A stretch of 64,000 nucleotides of DNA, taken from positions 186,001 through 250,000 of the forward strand of contig NZ_JACCAE010000001.1 in NCBI RefSeq assembly GCF_013409205.1, given 5' to 3'. This document shows, one piece after another, positions 1 through 9,555 of the stretch. The notes under the pieces were generated by a model that saw only the letters and a program-made list of their open reading frames with translations, did not search any database and had not been told where the DNA came from. This stretch comes from Janibacter cremeus (lineage in GTDB: Bacteria > Actinomycetota > Actinomycetes > Actinomycetales > Dermatophilaceae). The position numbers and the translations under genes are program-made. Position 1 is the first letter of the stretch. Every line of letters starts with the position of its first letter.

Positions 1-125
1 CGGACGAGGCCGACGTCGAGGGCGCGTCCGACAAGAAGTCGAAGTCCGGTCGCGGCCGCAACCGCAAGGGCCGCGCGAGCGTCCCGAGCTGGGACGACGT
101 GATGTTCGGGACCACCCGGGACTGA
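1..125 (+). CDS. sepH: Septation protein SepH, C-terminal 40 residues (partial)
   Basis: Reading from base 3 gives 40 codons ending in TGA at 123-125. The peptide is a Lys/Arg/Ser-rich linker followed by the terminal motif RASVPSWDDVMFG, which is the usual C-terminal signature of actinobacterial SepH (DUF3071), a cell-division protein that acts with FtsZ. The start and the N-terminal DUF3071/HTH region lie before the window. The next gene, tdk, converges on it from the minus strand. Too little is left to judge anything else. The assignment rests on the tail motif and on the actinobacterial neighbourhood. Confidence 0.75.
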   Translation, partial: DEADVEGASDKKSKSGRGRNRKGRASVPSWDDVMFGTTRD

Positions 126-171
126 CGACGACGGGGCCTGGCCCCCTGCTCTCGGCTCGGGGCGGCTCCGG

Positions 172-852
172 TCAGACCGGCGGCGGGACCGGGCAGGCGT
201 TCAGGTCGAAGGGCAGCACGTCGGCCGAGAGCGCTGCCGCGTGGGCCGAGGTGGAGCTCATCCGACGCATGTGGTGGCGACGGCAGAGGACCTCGTACTC
301 GACCTCGCCCTGCTCGACCGGCTCCGCGGTGTCGCCGATGACGACCTGCTCGCCCTCGACGACCATGACTCCGTCGACGACGCGGGCATTGTGCGTGGCC
401 CGCCGCCCGCACCAGCACAGCGCTGCCACCTGCAGCACCTGTGTGCTGTCGGCGAGCTCGATGAGGCGCCGGCTGCCGGGGAAGAGCTCGGTGCGGAAGT
501 CGCTGGTGATGCCGAACGCGAAGACCTCGATGTCCAGCTCGTCGACGATCCGTGCCAGCTGCTCGACCTGCTCCGGGGTGTAGAACTGCGCCTCGTCGCA
601 GATGAGGTAGTCCACGCGCGCCCCTGCGCTGAGCTGCGCGACGGTCGTCTCCCAGAAGTCGAGGTCCTCCCCCACCTCGACCGCCTCGGTCGACAGCCCC
701 AGCCGCGAGGACAGGCGCGCCTCCCCCGAGCGATCGAGCCGCGTGAAGATGACACCGACGAGGCCACGGGCCCGGTGGTTGTGGTCCATCTGCAGCGCCA
801 GGGTCGACTTGCCGCAGTCCATCGTCCCGGCGAAGAAGCACAGCTGCGCCAC
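172..852 (-). CDS. tdk: Thymidine kinase (type II)
   Basis: Thymidine kinase phosphorylates thymidine to dTMP with ATP in cytosolic nucleotide salvage. The 226-aa product begins with a P-loop (GTMDCGKST, residues 9-17). It has the Walker B-like motif ICDEAQF near residue 85, where the Glu is the expected catalytic base, and the lasso-domain cysteines C-W-C near residue 145 with a later Cys that bind structural zinc in type II enzymes. Length suits the family, which is usually 190-230 aa. The start is GTG at 852, one base after the stop of the upstream phosphodiesterase-like gene, so translation is probably coupled. It is the last gene of a minus-strand cluster running down from 5331. Confidence 0.95.
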   Translation of the reverse strand: MAQLCFFAGTMDCGKSTLALQMDHNHRARGLVGVIFTRLDRSGEARLSSRLGLSTEAVEVGEDLDFWETTVAQLSAGARVDYLICDEAQFYTPEQVEQLARIVDELDIEVFAFGITSDFRTELFPGSRRLIELADSTQVLQVAALCWCGRRATHNARVVDGVMVVEGEQVVIGDTAEPVEQGEVEYEVLCRRHHMRRMSSTSAHAAALSADVLPFDLNACPVPPPV

Positions 853-853
853 G

Positions 854-2014
854 TCAGGACTCCCGCGCCGGCAGTTCCAGCCACGGGATGGCGACCTCGT
901 CGGCGGTGATCGAGCCGTGCACCCCGATCAGGCCGCGCAGCAGCGGCCGGTGGCGGCGCGAGTCGACGACCGCGACCGGTCCGGTCATGGCGGCGATGAC
1001 GTCCCCGATGCGCGGACGCACCTCGTCGGCCACCGGACCGAACCAACCCGCCTCGATGGCCTCCTCACCCGCGATGACGTGTGCATCGTCACCCAGACGC
1101 GTCCGCCAGGCGGAGAGGACGTCCTCCAAGGAGCCCTCCTGCACGTGCAGCTGCAGGCACCGTGGCTCACCGGAGAGGTGCCGCACCCCGGCATCGAGGT
1201 CCGGTTCCTGCGCGACGTCCGGGCGCGCGTCCAGGGGCACGTCGACCATCCCGTGATCGGCGGTGATGTGCAGCGAGGTGTCGGGCGGCAGCAGGTTGGC
1301 CAACCGCGCGAGCTGCGCGTCGACCTCCTCCAGCTCCTCACCCCACTGCCATGAGTCGCTGCCGTGGACGTGGCCGATCTTGTCGACGTCACCCCAGTAG
1401 AGGTAGACCAGTGATCGTGGCCTCGCCCGGACCGCGGTGACCGTCGCGTCGACGCGCTCGGCCAGCGACCGGGCCGCGACGAAAGCCCCACCTCGCAGGG
1501 CCGCATTGGTCAGTCCCGACCCGTCGAAGTAGCCCGGGCCGACGCGTGTGACGGCGATCCCGGCGTCCTGCGCCGCCTCGAAGACCGTCGGGTGCGGCTG
1601 CCACTGGTGCGGCTCCGGCCCGTCCTCCCAGGACAGCTCGTTGAAGACGGTGTCGGTCCCGGGGTCGTAGGCCTCGTAGCCGACGAGCCCGTGCACACCG
1701 GTGAGCGTGCCGGTACCGAAGCTGCCCATCGACGTCGCGGTCGTCGACGGGAAACCGCAGTCCAGCTGCACGGCCCGCTGCGGGTCGTGCAGCAGGCGAC
1801 GCAGGAAGGGGGCGTGTCCACCGCGGCGAGCCAGCAGCTGCGCCCCGAGCCCGTCGACGAGCACGACGACCGTCCGGCGGGCCGGCGCGAGGTGCCGGTC
1901 TCCCCCCTTCGCCAGGCCGGGGACGCCCAGACTGGTGGCGACGGACGGAAGGACTCGGTCCAGGCGTGGGGTCGTCGGCAGGAGCGGGACTGGCTGCGCG
2001 CCGTGGTGGTTCAT
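854..2014 (-). CDS. Alkaline phosphatase/nucleotide pyrophosphatase family protein
   Basis: The 386-aa protein belongs to the type I phosphodiesterase/nucleotide pyrophosphatase superfamily, metal-dependent hydrolases of phosphoesters. Visible family signs are the metal-site Asp in VVVLVDGLG, a nucleophile Thr in FPSTTATS, the GDVDKIGHVHG Asp/His motif, and the ADHGM motif. No clear signal peptide is seen, so it is probably cytoplasmic. The ATG at 2014 was chosen because upstream in-frame sequence would run into the DUF5998 gene, whose stop is 8 nt away. It sits tightly between DUF5998 and tdk, so the three are probably co-transcribed. The substrate is unknown. Confidence 0.85.
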   Translation of the reverse strand: MNHHGAQPVPLLPTTPRLDRVLPSVATSLGVPGLAKGGDRHLAPARRTVVVLVDGLGAQLLARRGGHAPFLRRLLHDPQRAVQLDCGFPSTTATSMGSFGTGTLTGVHGLVGYEAYDPGTDTVFNELSWEDGPEPHQWQPHPTVFEAAQDAGIAVTRVGPGYFDGSGLTNAALRGGAFVAARSLAERVDATVTAVRARPRSLVYLYWGDVDKIGHVHGSDSWQWGEELEEVDAQLARLANLLPPDTSLHITADHGMVDVPLDARPDVAQEPDLDAGVRHLSGEPRCLQLHVQEGSLEDVLSAWRTRLGDDAHVIAGEEAIEAGWFGPVADEVRPRIGDVIAAMTGPVAVVDSRRHRPLLRGLIGVHGSITADEVAIPWLELPARES

Positions 2015-2022
2015 CGTCGTGC

Positions 2023-2634
2023 TCAGCGGCCGATGCTCGAGGACAGGTCGCGGGCGAACTCGATCGCCCGGTCCAGGGCAGCGCGGCCCTCGGCCTCGGC
2101 ACTGATGCGCAGGCCGATGTCGTCGGCCGCGATGGTGCCCTCGTAGCCGTGGTCGCCCCCCTCGCAGTCCGGGTCGCTGCACTGGCCGGGCAGCAGGTCC
2201 ACCCGACTGACCGCTCCCCAGCCGATCGTCAGGGTCATCTCGCGGCCGAGGGAGCCGGGGACGTACTCCGAGGGGTTCTCGGTGACGTGGGTGAGCATCA
2301 CGCCCCGCACGGCCGACAACGGGATGCACTCGGTCGTCGCCGTCGCCACCTCGCGCGAGGCGTCGGTGACCAGGTGGTCGACGAAGTCGTCGGCGTGTGC
2401 GATGACCAGGCGGGTGTCCGTGCGCACGAAGACCGTGATGTGGCGGCGCACCGAGTCCTGGTCGAAGGTCGTCTCCTGGTGGACGAGGTGGCTGCGCACC
2501 TCCTCGGTACCGACGGCCGCCCTGACGACGTCGGCCACGAGCGCCGGGTAGTACCCCGCGCGCTCGATGTCGGCGGTGAGGTCGTCAGGCAGGGTGATCG
2601 CCGTGAGGTCGGCTGGAACGGACATGTCCGCCAT
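2023..2634 (-). CDS. DUF5998 family protein
   Basis: This 203-aa soluble protein matches my recollection of the actinobacterial family DUF5998, whose function is unknown to me. It has no membrane segment. Its C-terminal third has one CxxxxC pair (QCSDPDCEGG) that could bind a metal. It lies between the phosphodiesterase-like gene 8 nt downstream and the GNAT/acyl-CoA synthetase gene whose stop is 12 nt upstream. The spacing suggests one operon running 5331 to 172. The start is ATG at 2634; no strong ribosome site is evident. Confidence 0.75.
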   Translation of the reverse strand: MADMSVPADLTAITLPDDLTADIERAGYYPALVADVVRAAVGTEEVRSHLVHQETTFDQDSVRRHITVFVRTDTRLVIAHADDFVDHLVTDASREVATATTECIPLSAVRGVMLTHVTENPSEYVPGSLGREMTLTIGWGAVSRVDLLPGQCSDPDCEGGDHGYEGTIAADDIGLRISAEAEGRAALDRAIEFARDLSSSIGR

Positions 2635-2646
2635 TGTGCCCCAGCC

Positions 2647-5331
2647 TCAGGTCATGCTCCGGGCGCCGGGGTCGGTGCGGCGCTGCGCCGGCGCGATGAT
2701 GATCTCCGCGCCGAGGACGGTCGCGCCGTCCGGGTGCGCGATCACCGGGTTGAGCTCGACCGAGGACAGCTCGAGGAAGTCGTCCGACATCAGCGACAGA
2801 CGACCCAGGATGTCCTCGAGCGCGGCCCGGTCGACCGGCGCCGAACCCCGGTATCCGTGCAGCAACGGCGCCGACTTGATCTCGTCCAGGAGCTCACCCA
2901 CGTCGATGTCGGTCAGTGGCGGGATCCGGTAGGCGACGTCGTCGAGCATCGTCGTCGGTGCGCCCGCGACGCTGAAGGAGACCACCGGCCCGAAGAGCGG
3001 GTCCTCGACGGTCGAGAGCACGGTGGAGACGCCCGGGCCGGCCATCCGCTGCACGACGAAGTAGTTGGCGTCCATCGGCGCCAGGCGCCGGTCCATCGTC
3101 TCGAACGCGGCCCGCACGGCGATCTCGTCGTGCAGGTCCACGCGGATGCCCTCGAGCACCGCCTGCCCGCGCACGAGCGGCGAGAGGGACTTGACGACGA
3201 CGGGGTACCCGACCTCGTTGGCCGCCGCGACGGCCTCGTCGGCGGTGGCCACCTCGTGGCGCGGCCACACCGGGATCCCGTAGCCCGCGAGCAGCTCCTG
3301 GGCCTCGTCGGTGGTCAGCGCACGCCCCTCGGGGTCCTCCTGCAGGATCCGGTCGAGCAGCGCCCGCACGGCCCACCGGTCGATCCCCTCGCGGACCACG
3401 GTCTCGCCCTTGTCCTTCTCGCGCCACTGCCCGTAGTTGGTGGCCGCGGCGAGAGCGCGAATCGCCTCCTCGGGCATCGGGTAGAGCGGGATCGCCTGGC
3501 GTGGCTGCCCCTCCGCGACCTCGCCCCACTCGTGGGCGAAGTAGGCGTTGTCGCTGCCGGTGTCGACTCCGCGCATCCCGAGCAGGGTGGCGACGCACGG
3601 CTTGTCCGAGCGCGAGGCGGCATGGCGAAGGGCGTCGACCACCTCTTGGTCGAGGGCGCCGACCGGGGGGATGAAGCAGGTGATGACCGAATCCACCTCC
3701 GGGTCGTCGAAGGCGGCGTCGACGGCCTCGCGGAATTCCTGGGCGGAGGCCTCGGTGCGCACGGCCTTGGGCCCGTGCACGACCTCCAGGCCACGGGAGG
3801 TCGCGTTGTCCGCGGACAGCGCGGCCAGCTGGCTGGAGTTGCCGACGACCGCGACGCGCCGACCCTTGGGCAGTGGCTGGTGGACGAGCAGCTGGGCCAC
3901 GTCAAACATCTGGTGCACGTTCTCGCACCGGATGACCCCGGCCTGGTCGAGCATCGCGGTGAAGGCGTGCGGCCTGACCTTGGGCTGGCGCACCCGGTGG
4001 CCGGGCGGCACGCCGTAGCTGGCCGAGGAGGCCTTGACGACGATGACCGGCTTGTTTGAGGCCAGGTGGCGAGCGATCCGGGAGAACTTGCGCGGGTTGC
4101 CCATCGACTCCAGGTACAGCCCGACGGCGTGGGTGCGCTCGTCGTCGACCCAGTACTGCATCAGGTCGTTGCCGGAGACGTCGACGCGGTTGCCCGCCGA
4201 GGCGAAGACGGAGATGCCCAGGTTGCGGCGGGCGGCGGAGTCGAGGTTCGCGATCGCCAGGGCGCCGCTCTGCGAGAACAGCCCGAGGTAGCCCTTGTGG
4301 GGGATCGTCGGGGTCAGGGTCGCGTTGAGGCTGACCGAGGGGTCGTTGTTGATCAGGCCGAAGGAGTTGGGGCCGACGACCCGCATCCCGTGCGTGCGCG
4401 CCAGTCGCAGCACCTCGTGCTGCAGGCGGGTCCCCTCCTGCCCGATCTCGGCAAAGCCCGAGGAGATGATCAGCAGGGTCTTCACTCCGGCGGTGGCGCA
4501 CTCGGCGACGACGGAGAGGATCTCCTGCGCCGGGATGGCGATGACCGCGAGCTCGGCGCCGTGGGGCAGGTCCGTCACGGACCGCACCGCGTCCACGCCG
4601 AGCACGCTGTCCGCGCTGGGGTTGACGGCGTGGACCTCACCGGTGAACTCCCCGACGAGGATGTGCTTGAGGACCTGGTGACCGATCGCACGCTCGCGGC
4701 GACTGGCCCCGATCACGGCGACCGAGGCCGGATGGAGCATCGCCCGTACGCTCTGCGACTCCGCACGGTGCTCCCGGGCGAAGCGCACCGACAGCGACTC
4801 CGCGGTGGGCTCGATGTCGAAGTGCAGGGTGACGATGCCGTCCTCGATGCGTCGGCTGACCTGGTAACCGGCATCGGCGAAGACCGAGAGCATCTTGCGG
4901 TTGTGCGGGAGCACCTCCGCCTCGAAGGCCTCGATGTCGCGGTGGTGCGCGAGGGCGGCGAGGTGCTCCAGCAGCACCGAGCCGACGCCCTTGCCGTGGT
5001 AGTGGTCAGAGATGTTGAAGGCGACCTCGGCGCTGTGCTCGCTGACCCGGTCGTAGCGGCCGATGCCGATGATCTCGTCGCGGATCGTCGCGACCAGCGC
5101 CATCCGGTCGTGGTAGTCGACCTCGGTGAAGCGCTTGATGTCCCGGTCGCTGAGGTTGCGCATCGGGGCGAAGAAACGCAGGTAGATCGACTCGTCGGAC
5201 TGGCCGGCGTGGAATCGACGGATGGCCTCGGCATCCGAGGGCTTGATCGGTCGCAATCTGCAGACCGAGCCGTCCCGCAGGACGACGTCGGCCTCCGCCA
5301 GCACCGGGTACCCCGGTGGGAGCTGCGTCAT
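2647..5331 (-). CDS. GNAT acetyltransferase fused to ADP-forming acyl-CoA synthetase
   Basis: The 894-aa fusion has an N-terminal GNAT domain (about residues 15-180, with the acetyl-CoA loop GKGVGSVLLEHL), then a CoA-binding Rossmann domain (SVAVIGASRR near 210), a succinyl-CoA-synthetase-like ligase domain, and a C-terminal ATP-grasp domain (about 680-880). Proteins of this build (Pat/AcuA-like lysine acyltransferases) acylate and inhibit acyl-CoA synthetases and other metabolic enzymes. In Salmonella Pat the GNAT domain is at the C-terminus; the N-terminal order here is the one I recall for Streptomyces. Whether the synthetase half is active or only senses acyl-CoA cannot be told. The ATG at 5331 is preceded by a -10-like CAGGAT 7 nt upstream, so the message may be leaderless. 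Confidence 0.88.
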   Translation of the reverse strand: MTQLPPGYPVLAEADVVLRDGSVCRLRPIKPSDAEAIRRFHAGQSDESIYLRFFAPMRNLSDRDIKRFTEVDYHDRMALVATIRDEIIGIGRYDRVSEHSAEVAFNISDHYHGKGVGSVLLEHLAALAHHRDIEAFEAEVLPHNRKMLSVFADAGYQVSRRIEDGIVTLHFDIEPTAESLSVRFAREHRAESQSVRAMLHPASVAVIGASRRERAIGHQVLKHILVGEFTGEVHAVNPSADSVLGVDAVRSVTDLPHGAELAVIAIPAQEILSVVAECATAGVKTLLIISSGFAEIGQEGTRLQHEVLRLARTHGMRVVGPNSFGLINNDPSVSLNATLTPTIPHKGYLGLFSQSGALAIANLDSAARRNLGISVFASAGNRVDVSGNDLMQYWVDDERTHAVGLYLESMGNPRKFSRIARHLASNKPVIVVKASSASYGVPPGHRVRQPKVRPHAFTAMLDQAGVIRCENVHQMFDVAQLLVHQPLPKGRRVAVVGNSSQLAALSADNATSRGLEVVHGPKAVRTEASAQEFREAVDAAFDDPEVDSVITCFIPPVGALDQEVVDALRHAASRSDKPCVATLLGMRGVDTGSDNAYFAHEWGEVAEGQPRQAIPLYPMPEEAIRALAAATNYGQWREKDKGETVVREGIDRWAVRALLDRILQEDPEGRALTTDEAQELLAGYGIPVWPRHEVATADEAVAAANEVGYPVVVKSLSPLVRGQAVLEGIRVDLHDEIAVRAAFETMDRRLAPMDANYFVVQRMAGPGVSTVLSTVEDPLFGPVVSFSVAGAPTTMLDDVAYRIPPLTDIDVGELLDEIKSAPLLHGYRGSAPVDRAALEDILGRLSLMSDDFLELSSVELNPVIAHPDGATVLGAEIIIAPAQRRTDPGARSMT

Positions 5332-5455
5332 GCCGACAATCCTGCCAGACAGGGGCTCGCTCGACCGGTATGTGTGTCGCAACCGTCCTCACGGACGCGC
5401 AGGGGCGAGGATGGGCGGGTCACTGCCCCGTCCTGACCAGGAGTCCACCGCCAGC

Positions 5456-7891
5456 ATGGCCCGTCGTTCCGCGCCCGCACCCCGACCCGAGGTCCCTGAG
5501 CGGATCGTCGACATCGACGTCGCGGACGAGATGCGCAATGCCTTCCTCGAGTACAGCTACTCGGTCATCCACGCGCGGGCCCTGCCGGATGCCCGCGACG
5601 GGTTCAAGCCGGTCCATCGCCGGATCCTCTTCGCCATGGGCGAGATGGGTCTGCGTCCCGAGCGCGGTCACGTGAAGTCCTCCCGCGTCGTCGGTGAGGT
5701 CATGGGCAAGTACCACCCGCACGGGGACTCGGCGATCTACGACGCGCTCGTGCGCCTGGCCCAGCCGTTCTCGATGCGGGTGCCGCTGGTCGACGGGCAC
5801 GGAAACTTCGGCTCCCTCGACGACGGACCGGCCGCCAGCCGGTACACCGAGGCGCGCATGGCCCCGGCCGCCCTGCTCATGGTCACCGGCTTGGACGAGG
5901 ACACCGTCCCCTTCGTGCCCAACTACGACGACCAGCTCCTCCAGCCGGACGTCCTCCCGTCGGCCTACCCCAACCTGCTCGTCAACGGCACCACCGGCAT
6001 CGCCGTGGGCATGGCGACGAACATGCCGCCGCACAACCTGGTCGAGGTCGTCGGTGCGGCACGCCACCTGCTGACCCACCCCGACGCCAGCCTCGACGAC
6101 CTGATGAAGTTCGTCCCCGGCCCCGACCTGCCCGGTGGTGGCCGCATCGTCGGCCTCGAGGGGATCCGCGACGCCTACCTCACCGGTCGCGGCAGCTTCC
6201 GCATCCGGGCGACCACCCGGATCGAGAAGGTCTCCCCGCGTCGTCAGGGCATCATCGTCACCGAGCTGCCCTACCTGATCGGCCCCGAGAAGGTCATCGA
6301 GAAGATCAAGGACGCCGTCCAGTCCAAGAAGCTGCAGGGCATCGCCGACGTCAAGGACCTGACGGACCGCTCCTCGGGCATGCAGATGGTCATCGAGATC
6401 AAGAACGGTTTCAACCCCGAGGCCGTGCTCGAGAAGCTCTACAAGCTCACGCCGATGGAGGACTCCTTCTCCATCAACAACGTCGCACTCGTCGACGGCC
6501 AACCGCGGACGATGGGGCTGAAGGAGCTGCTCACCGTCTACGTCGACTTCCGTCGGCAGGTCGTGCTGCGCCGCACCGAGTACCGCCTGACCAAGCGGCG
6601 TGAGCGACTGCACCTCGTCGAGGGCCTGCTCATCGCCATCCTCGACATCGACGAGGTCATCCAGGTCATCCGCTCCAGCGACGATGCGGCGAGCGCCCGT
6701 GACCGGCTGCGCAGCGTCTTCGACCTCTCGGAGCCGCAAGCGACCTACATCCTGGACCTGCAGCTGCGCCGACTGACGAAGTTCTCCCGCATCGAGCTCG
6801 AGCAGGAGCAGAAGGACCTGCTCGCCCAGATCGCCGAGCTCGAGGAGATCCTCGGCGACGAGAGGGTGCTGACCAAGCTGATCTCCGGCGAGCTGGCGGA
6901 CGTCGCCAAGAAGCACGGCGACCCGCGCCGCACGGTCCTGCTCGAGTCCGCCGGGGTCCCGGCTGCCGCTTCCGCACCCCTGGAGGTCGCCGACGACCCC
7001 TGCTGGGTGCTGCTGTCGAGCACCGGCCTGCTCGCTCGCACCAGCGACGACGAGCCGCTGGGCCGCGAGGGTGCCCGCGCCAAGCACGATGCGGTCGTCG
7101 CCGCCGTGCGCACCACCGCCCGCGGCGAGATCGCCGTGGTCACCTCCGCCGGCCGGATGGTGCGCCTGAGCGCGCTGGAGCTGCCGACGCTACCGCCCTC
7201 CAACGGCGCCCCCGCACTCTCCGGCGGTGCCCCGCTGGCGGCCTACGTCGACCTGCCCGGTGACGAGCGGGCGCTGACCCTGACCAGCCTCTCCCCCCAC
7301 TCCCCCGGCCTGGCGCTGGGCACCGCCCACGGCGTGGTCAAGCGGGTGACGACCGAGTACCCCAAGGGCCACGCCTGGGAGTGCATCTCGCTCAAGGACG
7401 GCGACCGCGTCGTCGGCGCGGTCGAGCTGGCCACCGGCGAGGAGGAGCTGGTCTTCGTCACCTCGCAGGCAAGCCTGCTGCACTTCTCCGCGCAGGAGGT
7501 GCGCCCGCAGGGACGCACGGGTGGTGGCGTCGCGGGCGTGCGCCTGACCGACGGCGCCTCCGTCGTCTTCTTCGGCGCCGTCGACCCACGCGCGGACAAC
7601 ATCGTCGTCACCGTCTCCGGGTCGAGCGACTCCCTGCCCGGCACTGACGCCGGCGCGTGGAAGGTCACCCCCTTCGACGAGTACCCGGGCAAGGGCCGCG
7701 CCACCGGTGGCGTGCGCGCCCACCGGTTCCTCAAGGGTGAGGACGCTTTGCTGCTCGCCTGGGTCGGCCGGTCCGACGCCCGCGCCGCCCAGCCCAATGG
7801 CGTCGCGATCACCCTCCCCGACCCCGAGGGCCGCCGCGACGGCTCCGGTGTGCCGGCCAGCGCCGTCATCGGGGGCATCGGCTCCCTCTGA
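5456..7891 (+). CDS. parC: DNA topoisomerase IV subunit A (GyrA-like)
   Basis: The 811-aa type IIA topoisomerase breakage-reunion subunit cuts and rejoins duplex DNA to decatenate or relax chromosomes, with ParE supplying ATP hydrolysis. The catalytic Tyr is about residue 130 in AASRYTEAR, and the quinolone-region motif [19 protein letters not shown] precedes it. The C-terminal pinwheel domain has no recognisable GyrA box (QRRGGKG type), which favours topoisomerase IV over gyrase. The ATG at 5456 follows an AGGAG site at 5439-5443; an in-frame ATG at 5411 is a weaker alternative. The partner parE lies 1.7 kb away in convergent orientation, with a permease between them. Confidence 0.88.
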   Translation: MARRSAPAPRPEVPERIVDIDVADEMRNAFLEYSYSVIHARALPDARDGFKPVHRRILFAMGEMGLRPERGHVKSSRVVGEVMGKYHPHGDSAIYDALVRLAQPFSMRVPLVDGHGNFGSLDDGPAASRYTEARMAPAALLMVTGLDEDTVPFVPNYDDQLLQPDVLPSAYPNLLVNGTTGIAVGMATNMPPHNLVEVVGAARHLLTHPDASLDDLMKFVPGPDLPGGGRIVGLEGIRDAYLTGRGSFRIRATTRIEKVSPRRQGIIVTELPYLIGPEKVIEKIKDAVQSKKLQGIADVKDLTDRSSGMQMVIEIKNGFNPEAVLEKLYKLTPMEDSFSINNVALVDGQPRTMGLKELLTVYVDFRRQVVLRRTEYRLTKRRERLHLVEGLLIAILDIDEVIQVIRSSDDAASARDRLRSVFDLSEPQATYILDLQLRRLTKFSRIELEQEQKDLLAQIAELEEILGDERVLTKLISGELADVAKKHGDPRRTVLLESAGVPAAASAPLEVADDPCWVLLSSTGLLARTSDDEPLGREGARAKHDAVVAAVRTTARGEIAVVTSAGRMVRLSALELPTLPPSNGAPALSGGAPLAAYVDLPGDERALTLTSLSPHSPGLALGTAHGVVKRVTTEYPKGHAWECISLKDGDRVVGAVELATGEEELVFVTSQASLLHFSAQEVRPQGRTGGGVAGVRLTDGASVVFFGAVDPRADNIVVTVSGSSDSLPGTDAGAWKVTPFDEYPGKGRATGGVRAHRFLKGEDALLLAWVGRSDARAAQPNGVAITLPDPEGRRDGSGVPASAVIGGIGSL

Positions 7892-7954
7892 CCCGGCCGA
7901 CGCGAGGCGGGCGTGGGCGAAGGGCAGGGGTGGCACGGCTCTCTTCGGGGGGGT

Positions 7955-7994
7955 CCCGGGGGCGCAGGTCGCCCAGCGACCGTGAGCCCCCGGG
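7955..7994. terminator. Nested hairpin terminator between parC and permease
   Basis: A perfect 9-bp outer stem (CCCGGGGGC at 7955-7963 with GCCCCCGGG at 7986-7994) encloses an inner stem GGTCGC/GCGACC with a 3-nt loop. It lies between two converging genes and could stop transcription from both sides. Confidence 0.7.
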
Positions 7995-7999
7995 TGTGG

Positions 8000-9436
8000 T
8001 CACTCGTGGTCGATGTGCTCCGGGTCGCGCATGAAGGTGCGCCTGCCGTAGACCGCTCGGTTGATCACCCAGGTGATCACCCACAGGATGATGCCCAGCA
8101 GGAGCAGGCCACCGGCGATGACGTACTGCTGCTGCTGCTCGGCACTTCGGGCCCACGGGCCGACGAGGAAGGCGCTGGTCACGGCGCCGAGGATCGGCAG
8201 GCCCCAGGGTGCGACGAAGTGCTTGTGGTCGACGTGGTCCTTGCGCAGCACGAGCACGGCCGCGTTGACCACGACGAAGACGACCAGCAGGAGCAGCGCC
8301 GTGGTCCCACCGAGCAGCGAGACCACCTCCGACGCGCTGTCGAGGGTGACGTAGGTGATCAGGGCATAGGAGACCAGGGTGGTGAAGATGATGGCCACCC
8401 ACGGCGTCTGCCGGGCGGCGTGCACCCGCCCCAGACCGGGCGGGAGCACCTGCTGCTTGGCCATGCCGTAGACGAGTCGTGAGGCCATGAGCATGTTGAT
8501 CAGCGCCGTGTTCGCCACGGCGAACATCCCGATCCAGGGGAAGATCCGGTCGAAGGGCAGGTCCGGCGCACCGACCGCGACCACCTGGGTCAGGGCCGAC
8601 TGCTCCCCGCCGACGAGCTGCCCGACGGGGACGAGGGCGACCGCGGTGATCGAGACGAGCGTGTAGATCACGGCGGCGAGACCGAGGCCGGTGAGCATCA
8701 TCCTCGGGAAGTCCCGGGCCGGGTCCGTGGTCTCCTCCGCCATGTTCACCGAGTCCTCGAAGCCGATCATCGCGAAGAAGGCCAAGGCCGTGGCGGAGGT
8801 GATCGCGAGGAAGGTGCCCTTCTCGTCGGGGCTGTCGAAGACGATCACCCGGGAGAAGTCCGCCCGCCCCTGGGTCATGGCGTACAGGCCGATGAAGATG
8901 ATCATCAGCAGACCGGACAGCTCCACGAGGGTGAGCACGACGTTGGCCTTGACGCTCTCGCCGACGCCACGCAGGTTGATCAGGCCGATGACGGTCATGA
9001 AGCCCAGGGCGATGAGCAGCAGCGCCGGAGAGCTGTCGTCCCAGCCGGTCTGCAGCCCGTCGCGGAGGAACCCGGCGAAGGCCCGTGACGCGGTGGACGC
9101 GGAGGTGATGCCCGAGGCCATCACCGCGAAGGCCACGATGAAGGTCACGAAGTGGATCCCGAAGGCCTTGTGGATGAAGGTCGCCGCGCCGCCGGCCGTC
9201 GGGTACTTCGTCACCAGCTCCAAATAGGAGAAGGCGGTCAGCGTCGCGACGGCGAAGGCCGCCAGGAAGGGCGCCCATGCGGCGCCACCGACCTCGGCGG
9301 CGACATCGCCGGTGAGGGCGTAGACGCCGGTGCCCAAGATGTCTCCGACGATGAACAGGAGGAGGAGCTTGGGCCCCATGACCCGCTTGAGCTCGCCCGA
9401 CCCCTGAGCGGGTCGATCCGACGTGACCTCGGACAT
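8000..9436 (-). CDS. APC family amino acid permease
   Basis: The 478-aa integral membrane protein has about 12 hydrophobic segments and belongs to the amino acid-polyamine-organocation superfamily. The first membrane segment holds the glycine-rich helix break VGDILGTGVYALTG, which in this family lines the substrate site. Later features are SSTASRAFAGF-like loops and the conserved acidic helix IGFEDSVNMAEE near residue 225. The substrate cannot be deduced; a cationic or neutral amino acid would be typical. The ATG at 9436 has a strong AAGGAGG site. It is a single-gene unit between parC and parE. Three TGCGCA palindromes upstream (9457-9511) may be its operator. Confidence 0.9.
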   Translation of the reverse strand: MSEVTSDRPAQGSGELKRVMGPKLLLLFIVGDILGTGVYALTGDVAAEVGGAAWAPFLAAFAVATLTAFSYLELVTKYPTAGGAATFIHKAFGIHFVTFIVAFAVMASGITSASTASRAFAGFLRDGLQTGWDDSSPALLLIALGFMTVIGLINLRGVGESVKANVVLTLVELSGLLMIIFIGLYAMTQGRADFSRVIVFDSPDEKGTFLAITSATALAFFAMIGFEDSVNMAEETTDPARDFPRMMLTGLGLAAVIYTLVSITAVALVPVGQLVGGEQSALTQVVAVGAPDLPFDRIFPWIGMFAVANTALINMLMASRLVYGMAKQQVLPPGLGRVHAARQTPWVAIIFTTLVSYALITYVTLDSASEVVSLLGGTTALLLLVVFVVVNAAVLVLRKDHVDHKHFVAPWGLPILGAVTSAFLVGPWARSAEQQQQYVIAGGLLLLGIILWVITWVINRAVYGRRTFMRDPEHIDHE

Positions 9437-9456
9437 GGGACCTCCTTGACTCCGGA

Positions 9457-9511
9457 TGCGCAAGTGCGCACCGCTTCCCCAACGGTGGTCCCCCTCACCC
9501 CGTTGCGCAAC
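9457..9511. promoter_or_regulatory. Three TGCGCA palindromes upstream of the permease gene
   Basis: TGCGCA occurs at 9457-9462 and 9465-9470, and inside the perfect 10-bp palindrome GTTGCGCAAC at 9502-9511. These sites lie 20-75 nt upstream of the permease start, in the short gap before parE. They look like a repressor or activator binding region; the regulator is not identifiable here. Confidence 0.35.
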
Positions 9512-9555
9512 TGCATGGGCGACGACACGCCGAGTGGATTGGTCGGAGGCCGGCC

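Noticed and set aside
1966-4059. Long open frame opposite the GNAT/acyl-CoA synthetase gene
   Set aside because: It is the antisense shadow of clear genes, with Arg/Gly/Val-rich sequence typical of high-GC antisense frames.
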